Assembly: GCA_913055915.1 (NCBI GenBank)
Contig: CAJXKL010000001.1
Coordinates: forward strand, 103,576 to 167,575
Length of the DNA stretch: 64,000 nucleotides
Reading direction: 5' to 3'
Source of the DNA: an uncultured Candidatus Nemicrothrix sp.
Lineage (GTDB): Bacteria > Actinomycetota > Acidimicrobiia > Acidimicrobiales > MedAcidi-G1
A model generated the notes under the pieces. The model worked only from the letters and a program-made list of their open reading frames with translations. It was not told where the DNA came from and did no database searches. The position numbers and the translations under genes were made by a program. Shown here piece after piece: positions 26,356 through 34,885 of this stretch; the first letter of the stretch is position 1, and each line of letters opens with the position of its first letter.

Positions 26356-26654
26356 TCAGTTCTCCGAAGGTAGAAACACCTGCCTGAAGGCGGTGATGGA
26401 GGAGGATTCGAACAAACCGGCAATGGCATAGGGGTCGCCCCTGCCAAATCGACTACTTCCACACGGGACGGAAGGTCGATCACCATCAGGGGGCCGCATA
26501 TCTCACCGTCGGAGTCGAGCAGGGGTCCGGCGAAGTGCATCTCGTAGGCGGCAAGGTACCCGAGGTGGCGTGCACGGGTTTCTGCACGGAGGTTGCCTGC
26601 ATCAGGCCGATCGACGTCGTAGATGACGAAGTTGCACGAAACCTTCCGCTTCGA
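26356..26654 (-). pseudogene. YCII-related domain protein, frameshifted and lacking a start codon
   Basis: One minus-strand frame encodes CNFVIYDVDRPDAGNLRAE then AYEMHFAGPLLDSDGE and GPLMVIDLPSR. After the codons for VDLAG (near 26437) the family sequence continues one base over, giving DPYAIAGLFESSSITAF and the stop at 26356-26358. Together these make a complete YCII domain (dicamba/chloromuconolactone-like small fold) of about 95 residues. No ATG, GTG or TTG lies between an upstream in-frame stop and the conserved start. Two defects suggest a dying gene, though one indel could be a sequence error. Confidence 0.7.
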
Positions 26655-26733
26655 ATGGCCTCAGTCTTCCGTGGCCCAGAGTCGTGCAGTGTCAAGACCT
26701 GTCGGCTTCACGCTACCGGTCGCCTCGGCCCGC

Positions 26734-27024
26734 TCAGTTCGCCAACAGGCGCTCCAGGCGCGTGGTGAAGTCGCTCGGTGGGTCGGCAAGCTCTAGCACC
26801 TTGTTCCTGGAACGCTCCCCTCCCACGATCGTCAGAGAGCGCCGGGGAACCCCCAGGGCATCTGCCAGGGCCTTGATGACCGCCAGGTTTGCCTTCCCAT
26901 CCACCGCTGGAGCATCTACGGTTACGAGGAGGACCCCGTCTGGCCCCCAGGTGCCACCCACATGCCCGCTGCGAGCCCGCGGCCTTATTCGCGCCTGGAA
27001 CCGGAAGGCATCCGCTGGAGGCAC
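26734..27024 (-). CDS. DUF167/YggU family protein
   Basis: 96-residue small protein of the UPF0235/DUF167 family. The diagnostic segment VDGKANLAVIKALADALGV is followed by SLTIVGGERSRNKVLEL. Function is unknown in the family. The GTG start directly abuts the stop of the upstream thioesterase-fold gene, so the two are cotranscribed. It precedes the remnant YCII gene on the same strand. Confidence 0.88.
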   Translation of the reverse strand: MPPADAFRFQARIRPRARSGHVGGTWGPDGVLLVTVDAPAVDGKANLAVIKALADALGVPRRSLTIVGGERSRNKVLELADPPSDFTTRLERLLAN

Positions 27025-27834
27025 CTACTTCCCCTCAGCATCCGGGAGCAGCATCGCCAACTGGCGTGACCTGGCAAACAGGGATGCCTTGGAATCCCAG
27101 AGGGTTCCCGATTCGATCATCCGACCATCGTGGAGGTCCTCGGTTACGAACCTGCCACACACCCAGCCGGGCGCCGGCCTCTGGCGGACATGGACAGTCA
27201 GTTCGATTGTCGGTACCCAGCCGATCCGGCCGAGCAGGCCGAAGATGGGAGGTGGAAAGGCATCGGCGAACAGGACCGCTGAAAGGGTGTCGGGCTCACG
27301 GCCGTCGGCGAACCTGACCCAGCCAATGGTCTCGGCCTTCTTCAGGGCAGTTGCCGTCGCATAGTCGGGGTGTACCCGCGTGTTGACACGGCTCTTGATG
27401 TGCATTTCGACACCCTGTTCCAGTCGGGAACGGTCCACACAGTCTTCCGGAAGCGGAATGTCGGGCATGGCCTCTGTAACGACATGGCCGTGACCTGATC
27501 CTCTGTCAAGGTCACCAAATGCTGCGAGGACCTCCAGGCGGACTCTGCCGCCCTGGCTCAAGCTGGCCCTGGCCGTCGTGACACTGCGTCCCGTCCGGAG
27601 TAGCGATGCGGTCAGATCAGCGTCGGCGTCACCCATTCCGGGTCGAAGGAAGTGGGCTGTCACCGAGATCGGGTCGGGGTGGGAACAGAGCTGTCTCACG
27701 GGCTGCAGGGCCGCCGCCACCAGGTACCCACCGTTCGGGTTGTCGCCAATGTTCCAACGGTCCGTGAGGTGGGCCTTCCAGTGACCCTCTCCGTTCGGTA
27801 CTGCGGCGGTCTCAATATCGAACTGGAAGGTCAC
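27025..27834 (-). CDS. Acyl-CoA thioesterase-like double hotdog protein
   Basis: About 269 residues with two hotdog repeats of the TesB/4HBT_3 type. The first carries DRWNIGDNPNGGYLVAAAL and ISVTAHFLRPGM, typical of this family. The second has ELTVHVRQRPAPGW and GRMIESGTLWDSKASLFARSRQL. It would hydrolyse an acyl-CoA. I chose GTG 27834, which starts just before the conserved region (VTFQFDIETA). The frame is open for 28 more codons upstream, but those are Cys/His-rich and unlike the family. Substrate chain length is unknown. Confidence 0.85.
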   Translation of the reverse strand: MTFQFDIETAAVPNGEGHWKAHLTDRWNIGDNPNGGYLVAAALQPVRQLCSHPDPISVTAHFLRPGMGDADADLTASLLRTGRSVTTARASLSQGGRVRLEVLAAFGDLDRGSGHGHVVTEAMPDIPLPEDCVDRSRLEQGVEMHIKSRVNTRVHPDYATATALKKAETIGWVRFADGREPDTLSAVLFADAFPPPIFGLLGRIGWVPTIELTVHVRQRPAPGWVCGRFVTEDLHDGRMIESGTLWDSKASLFARSRQLAMLLPDAEGK

Positions 27835-28249
27835 TGGACCACCAACGGACTGGCAGCACCTGTGGCATCGCAGAAGCCACTGCCTGTGCAGAACCCATGC
27901 TTGATCACCGTATTGCACCTGTCCCCATTGAGTAGATCAACCTTGTCGCCGAGACCCCCGGTCTCCCGACTGGTGGCACGCGGCGCGGCCCCTCCAGAAC
28001 ACGAGCCTGCCCGCTCCACACGGGTTCTGCCAATGCTGTGAGGAGTATCAGCGTCCCTCCCCTGCAGCTTCCCTGCGACGGACGGCTCCGTACCGGCAGC
28101 CATTGTGGAATGGACAACCCTGGCTACTGCGCCCTGGGGGACGCCTGTCTGGGTATTGGTGGACATACTTTCCATGACCGGATCCGGGAAGATCCAGAAG
28201 TTCGTGCTCAGGGACATGTGGTTGGCCGGCGAGTTCTCCTGAAGCCCGG
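27835..28249. other. Intergenic stretch with no recognised gene
   Basis: About 415 bases between the thioesterase start and the end of the M24 gene. A minus-strand frame is open across most of it (28253 to 27831) but has no family resemblance and biased, low-complexity composition in part. No tRNA, clear hairpin with T-run or repeat was found. It may carry the promoter for the thioesterase-DUF167 pair. Confidence 0.5.
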
Positions 28250-29419
28250 TCACTCGATCACCGGCAGGTCTCGTGGCGCCCTGCGAGAGAGCAACTCGGG
28301 GCCATCGCTGCGGACAACCACGTTCTCCTCGTGGAGCATAAGCTTGCCGGACTCCCAGGTGAGGCCCGGCTCAAGTGTCAACACCATGCCCTCCACGATC
28401 TCGGTCTTGTCGTCAGCGGTGTGCGATGGCCACTCTGTCACCTGCATTCCGAGTCCGTGGCCGAGGCGGCCAACGGAGTTGCCCAACGAACCTCCCTCTG
28501 TGAGGACGTCGGCCATTGCCGCCCAGATGTCACTGGTGGTCGCCCCGGGGCGCATGACCCCGAGGCCCGCCTCGGTGGCCTCCCAGACGGTCCGGTAGGC
28601 CTGAGCAGCAGCAGGGGCAACCTCTCCGAATGCGTAGTAGCGGTCGAAGTCGCTTGAGTAGCCGTCGAACATGGAACCGGTGTCGAACATGAGCAGGTCA
28701 CCGTGTTCGATCACCCGGTCGTCAGGTTGCTTGATCACATCTGAGAACCCGGGTCCGGTGGCTCCCACCAGATAGGGCACGGCATCTGCCCCACGTTGCA
28801 GGAGGTCGACCCTGAAAGCCGTGAACGCCTCTCTCTCGTTCATTCCAACGTGTACGAGGTTGGGAAGCGCATCGAAGGCGTCGGAGACGATCCTGCAGAT
28901 GTGGGCGACCTTGGCGATCTCCGCCTCGGACTTGACCATGCGCAGCGAACGCACGATGTCGGTGGCATCCACGAAGCCAATGTCTCCAAGGCTCGCCTTC
29001 AGGGCGGTGAAGTCGTTCAGGGGCATCCTCAGGTGTGTTTCATGGCCCATCGGGAGGCCGATCGTGCCATCCGGGCCAACCAGATCCCTGAGGCTCTGTG
29101 AGAGCAGTGACAGGCCGTCATCGTCGGGCTGTGGGGCCGGCCAGGTACGGATGTCGTCGACCCAGGTTCCAGACATGGTGGCTTCACCGATGCCGGGAAT
29201 GACCGCAATCGGCTTCCCCATCTGGGGTACCAGCACGAACCAGGGGCGGGTGGGGCTCTGCCAGAAGGGCGTGAAGAAGCCCGTGAAGTACCTGACCTCC
29301 GGCTCGGTGCAGACCATCAGGCAGGCAATGGCCCTGTCGGCCATCATTGCCTGCGCTGTCTCGGTGCGGCGCCTGTACTCGGATTCGGGAAAGCCACGTG
29401 GTGGTGGCTGCCCGGTCAA
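28250..29419 (-). CDS. M24-family metallopeptidase-like hydrolase (Xaa-Pro peptidase fold)
   Basis: About 389 residues with a creatinase N-terminal domain and a pita-bread M24 domain from about 165. All five dinuclear metal ligands are visible: Asp in MFDTGS, Asp in SSDFDR, His in GHGLGMQ, Glu in LTLEPGL and Glu in LHEENVVV. It is therefore likely an active metal-dependent C-N hydrolase such as a prolidase or a relative acting on an amide osmolyte. It starts at TTG 29419, overlapping the stop of the EutA-like gene, as the third gene of a tightly coupled operon with a dioxygenase. The partner suggests a small cyclic or N-acyl amide as substrate rather than a peptide. Confidence 0.9.
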   Translation of the reverse strand: MTGQPPPRGFPESEYRRRTETAQAMMADRAIACLMVCTEPEVRYFTGFFTPFWQSPTRPWFVLVPQMGKPIAVIPGIGEATMSGTWVDDIRTWPAPQPDDDGLSLLSQSLRDLVGPDGTIGLPMGHETHLRMPLNDFTALKASLGDIGFVDATDIVRSLRMVKSEAEIAKVAHICRIVSDAFDALPNLVHVGMNEREAFTAFRVDLLQRGADAVPYLVGATGPGFSDVIKQPDDRVIEHGDLLMFDTGSMFDGYSSDFDRYYAFGEVAPAAAQAYRTVWEATEAGLGVMRPGATTSDIWAAMADVLTEGGSLGNSVGRLGHGLGMQVTEWPSHTADDKTEIVEGMVLTLEPGLTWESGKLMLHEENVVVRSDGPELLSRRAPRDLPVIE

Positions 29420-30195
29420 CCGCCGCCCCGATCGATCCCGAGGGTGAAGAGGCGCCCCATGCCCGGAAGCTTGTCGTCAATCCCTGCAAGCCTCAACAGG
29501 TGCCATGCGAGTGCCAGGTTGCTGGACACCACCGGCTTGTCCAGACGGTTCTCGATAGTGGATACGACCCCGAATGTTCTGAGGCTTGTACAGGAGACGA
29601 ACACCGCCTCGCATCCGGCGACCTCTCCCACTGAAGCAGCGCCGGCCGCTACGACCTCCTCGGTGATCCTTGCGACTACATGGTCGTCGGGCTCGAGAAA
29701 GGAGCCGACAGCCACCACCTCGAGACCAAGCGATTCGAAGTGCTCGACTATTCGATTCGTTACGTCGGCCGTGTAGGGCGTCAGCACGCTAATGCGCCTG
29801 ACACCGAGAGCCTCAAACGCTGCGGCTGCGGCCGAGATGGGGTTGCTGCACGGAACACCTGGATGGGCAGAGGTGAGGGCTTCCCTGACGCCGTGCTCTC
29901 CAATCAGCGTGGCGGCTGACGTGCAGCCGTACCCGATTGCATCCAGTTGAAGCTCAACAGGTAGTAGGGCTGCAGCCACGGGCAGCCTCTCCTCCATCGC
30001 CGTAAGCGAGTCCGGCGTGATGGTGGCGTCGTTGGCTATGCGCGACACGTAGTGAACGACCCCTTCAACGTCGAGCATCCGAAACTCGGCCTCGAGCGTG
30101 TGATCGGACTCCAGCACGACCAGGCCGAGTCGGGCGCGTCTGCCGATGCCGCTGTCAGTGGTGAACTCGAGTTGGAGAAGGTCGACGTGGCTCAC
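29416..30195 (-). CDS. EutA-like Asp/Glu racemase-fold protein (maleate isomerase/arylmalonate decarboxylase family)
   Basis: About 259 residues of the Asp/Glu/hydantoin racemase superfamily. The two catalytic cysteines are Cys91 in GYGCTSAATLIGE and Cys202 in FVSCTSLRT, placed as in maleate isomerase and the EutA protein of ectoine utilisation. VVSSNLALAWHLLRLAG near the C terminus is typical of that branch. GTG 30195 overlaps the stop of the dioxygenase gene, and the protein's own stop overlaps the TTG start of the M24 gene. It could isomerise or racemise an acid, or act on a hydroxylated ectoine-like ring; the exact reaction is unknown. Confidence 0.85.
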   Translation of the reverse strand: MSHVDLLQLEFTTDSGIGRRARLGLVVLESDHTLEAEFRMLDVEGVVHYVSRIANDATITPDSLTAMEERLPVAAALLPVELQLDAIGYGCTSAATLIGEHGVREALTSAHPGVPCSNPISAAAAAFEALGVRRISVLTPYTADVTNRIVEHFESLGLEVVAVGSFLEPDDHVVARITEEVVAAGAASVGEVAGCEAVFVSCTSLRTFGVVSTIENRLDKPVVSSNLALAWHLLRLAGIDDKLPGMGRLFTLGIDRGGG

Positions 30196-31064
30196 ATGTC
30201 CACCGTATGCCGCTCCTGTTGGTTGAAGAAGGAGGCTCCCGTCGGGACCTCCGGGTACTCCATGTTGGACTCGCTGCAGCGAACGCGGTTGGTCGCCTCT
30301 CCCCTCAGAACCTCGCCCTCGTGGACAGATGGCACGTGGCTGACCTGCAGCGGTCGGCAGTCCTCGGCCCTGTATGCACAGATGAAGAGCGTCCGGGGCC
30401 TGTCGGAGAGGTTCGGTGCCGAGCCGTGCAACGTTCGGCCGTGCATCAGGCAGGCTGAGCCGGCGGGCCCCAGGCATGACACCAGATGATCCTTTGCCTT
30501 CCCGACAACTGACTCCGAGACTGCGCCTGTGAAGAGGCCTTCATGCCAGTGCTCGTAGAGGGGCCCCAGGTGACTCCCGGGTAGCACCTCGAGAGGGCCG
30601 TTCTGCATTGTCACCTCGTCGATGAAGTAGAGCACGGTGATCATGTCGTCGTTGCTGTGGGGCTCAAAGAGGAAGTCCTGGTGGAACTTCACCTCGGTGC
30701 CGGCGCCAGGAAGCTTGGAGTTGACCTTGGTGTGGTTCAAGGCGACGTTCGGGCCTATGAGTTGCGCCGCTGCGTCAACGGCAATGCTGGATCGCATGAC
30801 GTCCAGGTAGGCCTCGGACAGTTCTGTCGGCGAGGCAATCCGCCTGAGGGCTGGTGCCTCGGCGCTGTGACCCGGCTCCACATCGAAGCGGGGCCTGCCG
30901 TCCAGAGTGCTGCCGAACGGCTCCGCATGGGAACGGCTCTCGTCAACCCAGGTGTTGAACTGTGATGACAGGGCCGCCAGCTTCTCTGCCGGTACAGCGT
31001 CTTCCAGGAACAGGTAGCCGTCTATCCAGAAGGCGTCAATTTCCTCTCTGTTCAGAACCTCCAC
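30192..31064 (-). CDS. PhyH-family Fe(II)/2-oxoglutarate dioxygenase
   Basis: About 290 residues of the phytanoyl-CoA dioxygenase family, which includes ectoine hydroxylase. The iron site is His128-x-Asp130 (KFHQDFLFEP) with distal His213 (TLHGSAPN), and Arg224 would hold 2-oxoglutarate. GPLEVLPGSHLGPLYEH is typical. It lacks the ectoine hydroxylase signature, so the substrate is open. Start is GTG 31064 after GAGGGGGG. It is the first gene of the dioxygenase-EutA-M24 operon, implying hydroxylation as the first step of breaking down an amide compound. Confidence 0.88.
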   Translation of the reverse strand: MEVLNREEIDAFWIDGYLFLEDAVPAEKLAALSSQFNTWVDESRSHAEPFGSTLDGRPRFDVEPGHSAEAPALRRIASPTELSEAYLDVMRSSIAVDAAAQLIGPNVALNHTKVNSKLPGAGTEVKFHQDFLFEPHSNDDMITVLYFIDEVTMQNGPLEVLPGSHLGPLYEHWHEGLFTGAVSESVVGKAKDHLVSCLGPAGSACLMHGRTLHGSAPNLSDRPRTLFICAYRAEDCRPLQVSHVPSVHEGEVLRGEATNRVRCSESNMEYPEVPTGASFFNQQERHTVDM

Positions 31065-31080
31065 GGAGCACCCCCCTCAG

Positions 31081-31099
31081 TGACACTTCGATCGTGTCA
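31081..31099. promoter_or_regulatory. Palindrome TGACAC-N7-GTGTCA, possible operator of the dioxygenase operon
   Basis: Perfect six-base arms (TGACAC and GTGTCA) around a seven-base centre lie 17 bases upstream of the GTG at 31064, just before its ribosome binding site. Position and symmetry fit a repressor site. No regulator gene is adjacent. A short RNA hairpin is the alternative, but the arms are weak for a terminator and no T-run follows. Confidence 0.4.
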
Positions 31100-31153
31100 A
31101 CAGCGGCGGCAGGCTACCTGTCCCCCGCTTCCGCAGACAAGAGCAGCCGCCAC

Positions 31154-32356
31154 TTACGTCCCAAGGGCCTGATCCAGGTCGGAGATGATGTCGGCGGCGT
31201 CCTCCAGTCCGACGGAGATCCGAATGAGGCCATCGGTGATGCCGGAGGCAGCACGCTCCTCGGGAGGAACGACAGCATGGGTCATGGACGCAGGGTGTTC
31301 GATCAGGGTGTCGACGTTCCCGAGGCTGACCGCCAGCGAGCACAGCTCCAGCCGCTCGAGAAACCTGGCGGCAGCCTCGTATGAGCCCAGGTCGAATGCG
31401 ATCAGTGCACCGAAGCCGTCCATCTGCCGGCCCGCCAACTCATGTTGGGGATGGCTCTTCAGGCCCGGATAGGCGGTCGCAGCAACCGCCGGGTGCTCCT
31501 CCAGGAACCCTGCGACATCCATACCGTTAGCACAGTGCTGGCGCATACGCAGAGGAAGTGTCTTGAGGCCCACGTTGGTCAACCAGCAATCGAACGGGCT
31601 GGGAACTCCGCCAGTGAAGCGGATAAGCGAGGCAATCTCGTCGGCCATCAGGACCTCGTCGGAGCTGACCACGGCTCCGCCGATCACGGTTCCGTGCCCG
31701 TTGATGAACTTTGTGGTGCTGTGAACCACCACGTCAGCGCCCATGCCGAGGGGTCGTTGCAGGACGGGTGTTGCGAACGTGTTGTCCACGATCACCTTTG
31801 CTCCTGCCCGGTGGGCAATCTCAGCCGTCGCAGCAATGTCGATGACCGACATCGTCGGGTTGGCTGGTGTCTCCAGGTAGACGGCCGTGGTCTCGGGGTG
31901 CTGTTTCAATTCATTTCGGAGCACCTCCGGCTCAAGGCCCGCAACCCGGGAGTTGCTCACCCCGAACCCTGTCAACACGTCTGAGATGAGATGGTCGGCT
32001 GAGCCGTACAGAACCTGCTGGGTGATGATGTGGTCGCCTGTCTTGGCGGTTCCCATTAGCGCCGCGGTGATAGCCGCCATTCCAGAGGCGAAAATCTCGG
32101 CCGAGATCCCCTCGGTTCCCCCGCCCTCGAGGGCGGCCAACTTTGCAGCCAGGGCCGTCCTTCCCGGATTTCCTCCACGTGAGTACATATACGAATCGGA
32201 CTCCCCCGCGGCCCGGGCTTCGACGGCGGCCATGTCGGGGAATGTGAAGGTGGATGTCTGGTAGATGGGCGCAATGTGGGCACCGGAGATATCATGGGCC
32301 TCTCCGGCGTGAATTGCCTCAGTCGCCATCTCTCGTCTGGTCTGCTTGCGCATCAT
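31154..32356 (-). CDS. Cys/Met-metabolism PLP lyase (methionine gamma-lyase / cystathionine gamma-lyase-like)
   Basis: 400-residue PLP enzyme of the trans-sulfuration family. Lys216 in HSTTKFINGHG binds the cofactor; IVDNTFATPVLQRP and YSRGGNPGRTALAAKLAALEG are diagnostic. In LYGSADHL the Cys that marks classical methionine gamma-lyases is replaced by Ser, so cystathionine- or homoserine-type chemistry is equally possible. The ATG follows AAGGAG at five bases. It lies about 90 bases upstream of the dioxygenase operon on the same strand and 60 bases downstream of the nitronate monooxygenase. Confidence 0.9.
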   Translation of the reverse strand: MMRKQTRREMATEAIHAGEAHDISGAHIAPIYQTSTFTFPDMAAVEARAAGESDSYMYSRGGNPGRTALAAKLAALEGGGTEGISAEIFASGMAAITAALMGTAKTGDHIITQQVLYGSADHLISDVLTGFGVSNSRVAGLEPEVLRNELKQHPETTAVYLETPANPTMSVIDIAATAEIAHRAGAKVIVDNTFATPVLQRPLGMGADVVVHSTTKFINGHGTVIGGAVVSSDEVLMADEIASLIRFTGGVPSPFDCWLTNVGLKTLPLRMRQHCANGMDVAGFLEEHPAVAATAYPGLKSHPQHELAGRQMDGFGALIAFDLGSYEAAARFLERLELCSLAVSLGNVDTLIEHPASMTHAVVPPEERAASGITDGLIRISVGLEDAADIISDLDQALGT

Positions 32357-32417
32357 GGATGCTCCTTACCAGCCCTGTAGCCCGCTCCCAATGAGGTGTT
32401 CTGCGAGTCCTCGTTGG

Positions 32418-33848
32418 TCAACTACTCGGAACCAGCCGTTCAATGACCTCCGCTGCCGTATAGGAAGTCTCGCCCGGTTGCAGGAACCGCTCCACCCCCG
32501 CCACCATGTCACCAGACGTAAAAAGCGCCTTCTCGGTGGCCCCTCCGCGCTGCACCTGTCCGAGCCCCACGTTGGCCAGGAGGGCATTGCAGAGGCATTT
32601 CCGGCCGATTGCATCGTCGTCATTTCCTCCCTTTCGGACATAGTCCTCCACAGGCTCGGCCGGACACCTCCAGCCCAGCCGTCCGTCATCCTTCTGGTAG
32701 GCGGTACGCAGGTATCCGAGTTCACACCGTTCCCGCTGCCTCTCGGCGTAGACGCCCGGGTCAGACAGGGTCCCCTCTAGGTCGGTCACCTTGAATGGAT
32801 AGCCTGAGGGCGAGGCGACCGGATCGGTGTACACGGTCGCGGTGCCGTTGCTGCTCAGTTCCAGGACCCTGCGCTTCACATCGGAGTCAAACCCTGACTC
32901 TTCACAGAAGGCGAAGGGAGTTCCCACCTGGACACCGGTGGCTCCCAACTCCAGTGCCTCACGGACCTGATCGGCGTCGTCGTAGCCTCCCGCCAACCAG
33001 AAGGGCAGACCCAGGTCCCTTATGGCAGCCATGTCAGGAACGTCCCGCTCCCCATAGACCGGTTCGCCCGCTTCGCTGAGTTGCAGCCTTCCCCGGGGTG
33101 GGGCGTTGTGGCCACCGGCCACAGGTGCCTCGATTATGAAGCCGTCGGCGGGAACGTCAATCTTGGTTGCCAGCATCGTGGCCAGGATGTGGGAAGAGAC
33201 GATCGCAAGAAACATGGGTCGCTCCAGAGTTGGAGCAGCACCGTGCATTGCTTCTTCCGGATCAAAGCGGCATTCATGGTGGTCGTCACCTGACGCCCCC
33301 TTGACGTCGAGGCGCATATCCACTGGCAGTCCATCAGCCAACCGGTCGAGAAGTCCCGGCAGGGCTCTGGGTATCCCGGCCCCCACGAGCACGTAGTCAA
33401 CGCCGGCAAGCATCGAGCCGTAGATCGACGCCAGGAGGGGTGCCTGGATCTTCTCCATGTAGTTGACCCCAACCGGCCCGGAGTGCCCCTCCCGGGCAAG
33501 GTGCACCTCTACGAAATTGGAGGCAACAAGGAGATTAAGGAGGTTTCCTGAGGGTGCTATGCAACCCATAGGCGTCTGGATGAACCTCTGGTTGGCAGGT
33601 TTGCCACCTTCAATGAAATACCGGTCCAAGATCGAATCGGCAACCGTTGGAACGGGGTAGTGAGCAAGGGCCCGGCGGGTGTGCCCACCGGGATCGCCAA
33701 GTTGCAGGCGCCGCACCATGACGCTGTCGAGCGCCGTTCCGGATACAACGCCGAGGTGCCCGGCCACCGAGACAGATCGGGCCAACTTCCAGTCTGAGAC
33801 GGCTATTCCCATTCCCCCCTGTATCAGCAGAGGAAAGTGGGACGCCAT
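32418..33848 (-). CDS. Nitronate monooxygenase-family flavoprotein
   Basis: 476-residue FMN TIM-barrel of the nitronate monooxygenase (2-nitropropane dioxygenase) family. It opens with FPLLIQGGMGIAVSDWKLA. APVAGGHNAPPRG contains the conserved catalytic His, and WLAGGYDDADQVREALELGATGVQVGT forms the phosphate-binding end of the barrel. A C-terminal extension from about 385 has CPAEPVEDYVRKGG and GRKCLCN. It would oxidise nitronates such as propionate-3-nitronate to protect the cell, though some members act as enoyl reductases. It diverges from the nitrilase gene across about 110 bases. Confidence 0.88.
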   Translation of the reverse strand: MASHFPLLIQGGMGIAVSDWKLARSVSVAGHLGVVSGTALDSVMVRRLQLGDPGGHTRRALAHYPVPTVADSILDRYFIEGGKPANQRFIQTPMGCIAPSGNLLNLLVASNFVEVHLAREGHSGPVGVNYMEKIQAPLLASIYGSMLAGVDYVLVGAGIPRALPGLLDRLADGLPVDMRLDVKGASGDDHHECRFDPEEAMHGAAPTLERPMFLAIVSSHILATMLATKIDVPADGFIIEAPVAGGHNAPPRGRLQLSEAGEPVYGERDVPDMAAIRDLGLPFWLAGGYDDADQVREALELGATGVQVGTPFAFCEESGFDSDVKRRVLELSSNGTATVYTDPVASPSGYPFKVTDLEGTLSDPGVYAERQRERCELGYLRTAYQKDDGRLGWRCPAEPVEDYVRKGGNDDDAIGRKCLCNALLANVGLGQVQRGGATEKALFTSGDMVAGVERFLQPGETSYTAAEVIERLVPSS

Positions 33849-33961
33849 GGGCGGATCCTACAGCGACGGCCCTTGGCAGACCCGGGTACTAGGTCCCTCA
33901 TATTTCCCGCCTGAAGCCCTTGGGTTTCCATTGTCACCAGATGCCAGCCAGACTGAACGGC

Positions 33962-34876
33962 ATGCGTGTCGCCGCCGTCCAGGCCACCCCGGCCTTCCTT
34001 GACCGAGAGGGAACCATCGCCATCGTCGTGGACCGGATAGTCGAGGCTGCAGCTGGAGGAGCTGATCTGGTTGTATTCCCTGAGGTGTTCGTTCCCGGCT
34101 ACCCGGTCTGGCTGGATCGAACCCACTCGTCCGCATGGGAGGATCCTGACCAGCAGGCGGCCTTTGCGACGTACCTGGATCAATCAGTTGACGTGTACGG
34201 GCCCGAGTTCGAGGTCGTAGTGGATGCCGTCCGCCATGCCGGGCTCTTCGCCTATGTGGGGGTGGTCGAACGATCCGCCTCCAGGGGTTCCGTCTACTGC
34301 TCGCTTGTAGCGATCGATCCGATAGAGGGGATCGTTGGTGTTCACCGGAAGCTGAAGCCCACCTACACGGAGCGCCTCGTTTGGGCCGACGGTGACGGAG
34401 CCGGCCTGGTTGCACACGATCACGAGGGCGTCCGCCTAACGGCCCTCAACTGTTGGGAGAACTGGATGCCGCTGGCCAGGGCCGCCATGTACGCGGCGGG
34501 CTCTCAGGTGCACGTTGCGGCATGGCCGGGTTCGGTCGGCCTCACCGAGGACATCACGCGCTTCATCGCCAAGGAGGGCCGCCTGTTCGTGGTAAGCGTT
34601 GGTGCCGTCTACAGGTCTGAACACGTACCAGACGACTTCTCCCTGCGGGGGTTGCTCCCAGACGGTGAGCGGTACCACAACGGAGGCACCTGCATTGCAG
34701 GCCCGAACGGCGCCTGGGTGGCCGAACCGCTGCGCAACGAGGTGGGCATTGTGTGGGCCGACCTCGACATCGACGAGGTGGGCAGACAGCGCCAGAACTT
34801 CGACCCGGCAGGCCACTACTCCCGGCCCGATGTCCTCCGTCTGGACGTTGATCGCTCCCGCACCACTGCTCCGTAG
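33962..34876 (+). CDS. Nitrilase (branch 1 carbon-nitrogen hydrolase)
   Basis: Cytosolic enzyme that hydrolyses a nitrile to acid and ammonia. The Glu-Lys-Cys triad is Glu41 (FPEVFVPGYP), Lys130 (GVHRKLKPTYTER) and Cys164 (LNCWENWMPLAR). The CWENxMPLAR form marks true nitrilases rather than amidases. I start it at ATG 33962 (MRVAAVQATP), giving 304 residues, because family members begin there; an in-frame ATG at 33941 is possible. The HAD gene follows nine bases after its stop. With nitronate monooxygenase on the other side, the region looks directed at nitrogenous organics. Confidence 0.93.
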   Translation: MRVAAVQATPAFLDREGTIAIVVDRIVEAAAGGADLVVFPEVFVPGYPVWLDRTHSSAWEDPDQQAAFATYLDQSVDVYGPEFEVVVDAVRHAGLFAYVGVVERSASRGSVYCSLVAIDPIEGIVGVHRKLKPTYTERLVWADGDGAGLVAHDHEGVRLTALNCWENWMPLARAAMYAAGSQVHVAAWPGSVGLTEDITRFIAKEGRLFVVSVGAVYRSEHVPDDFSLRGLLPDGERYHNGGTCIAGPNGAWVAEPLRNEVGIVWADLDIDEVGRQRQNFDPAGHYSRPDVLRLDVDRSRTTAP

Positions 34877-34885
34877 CCTCCAGAG

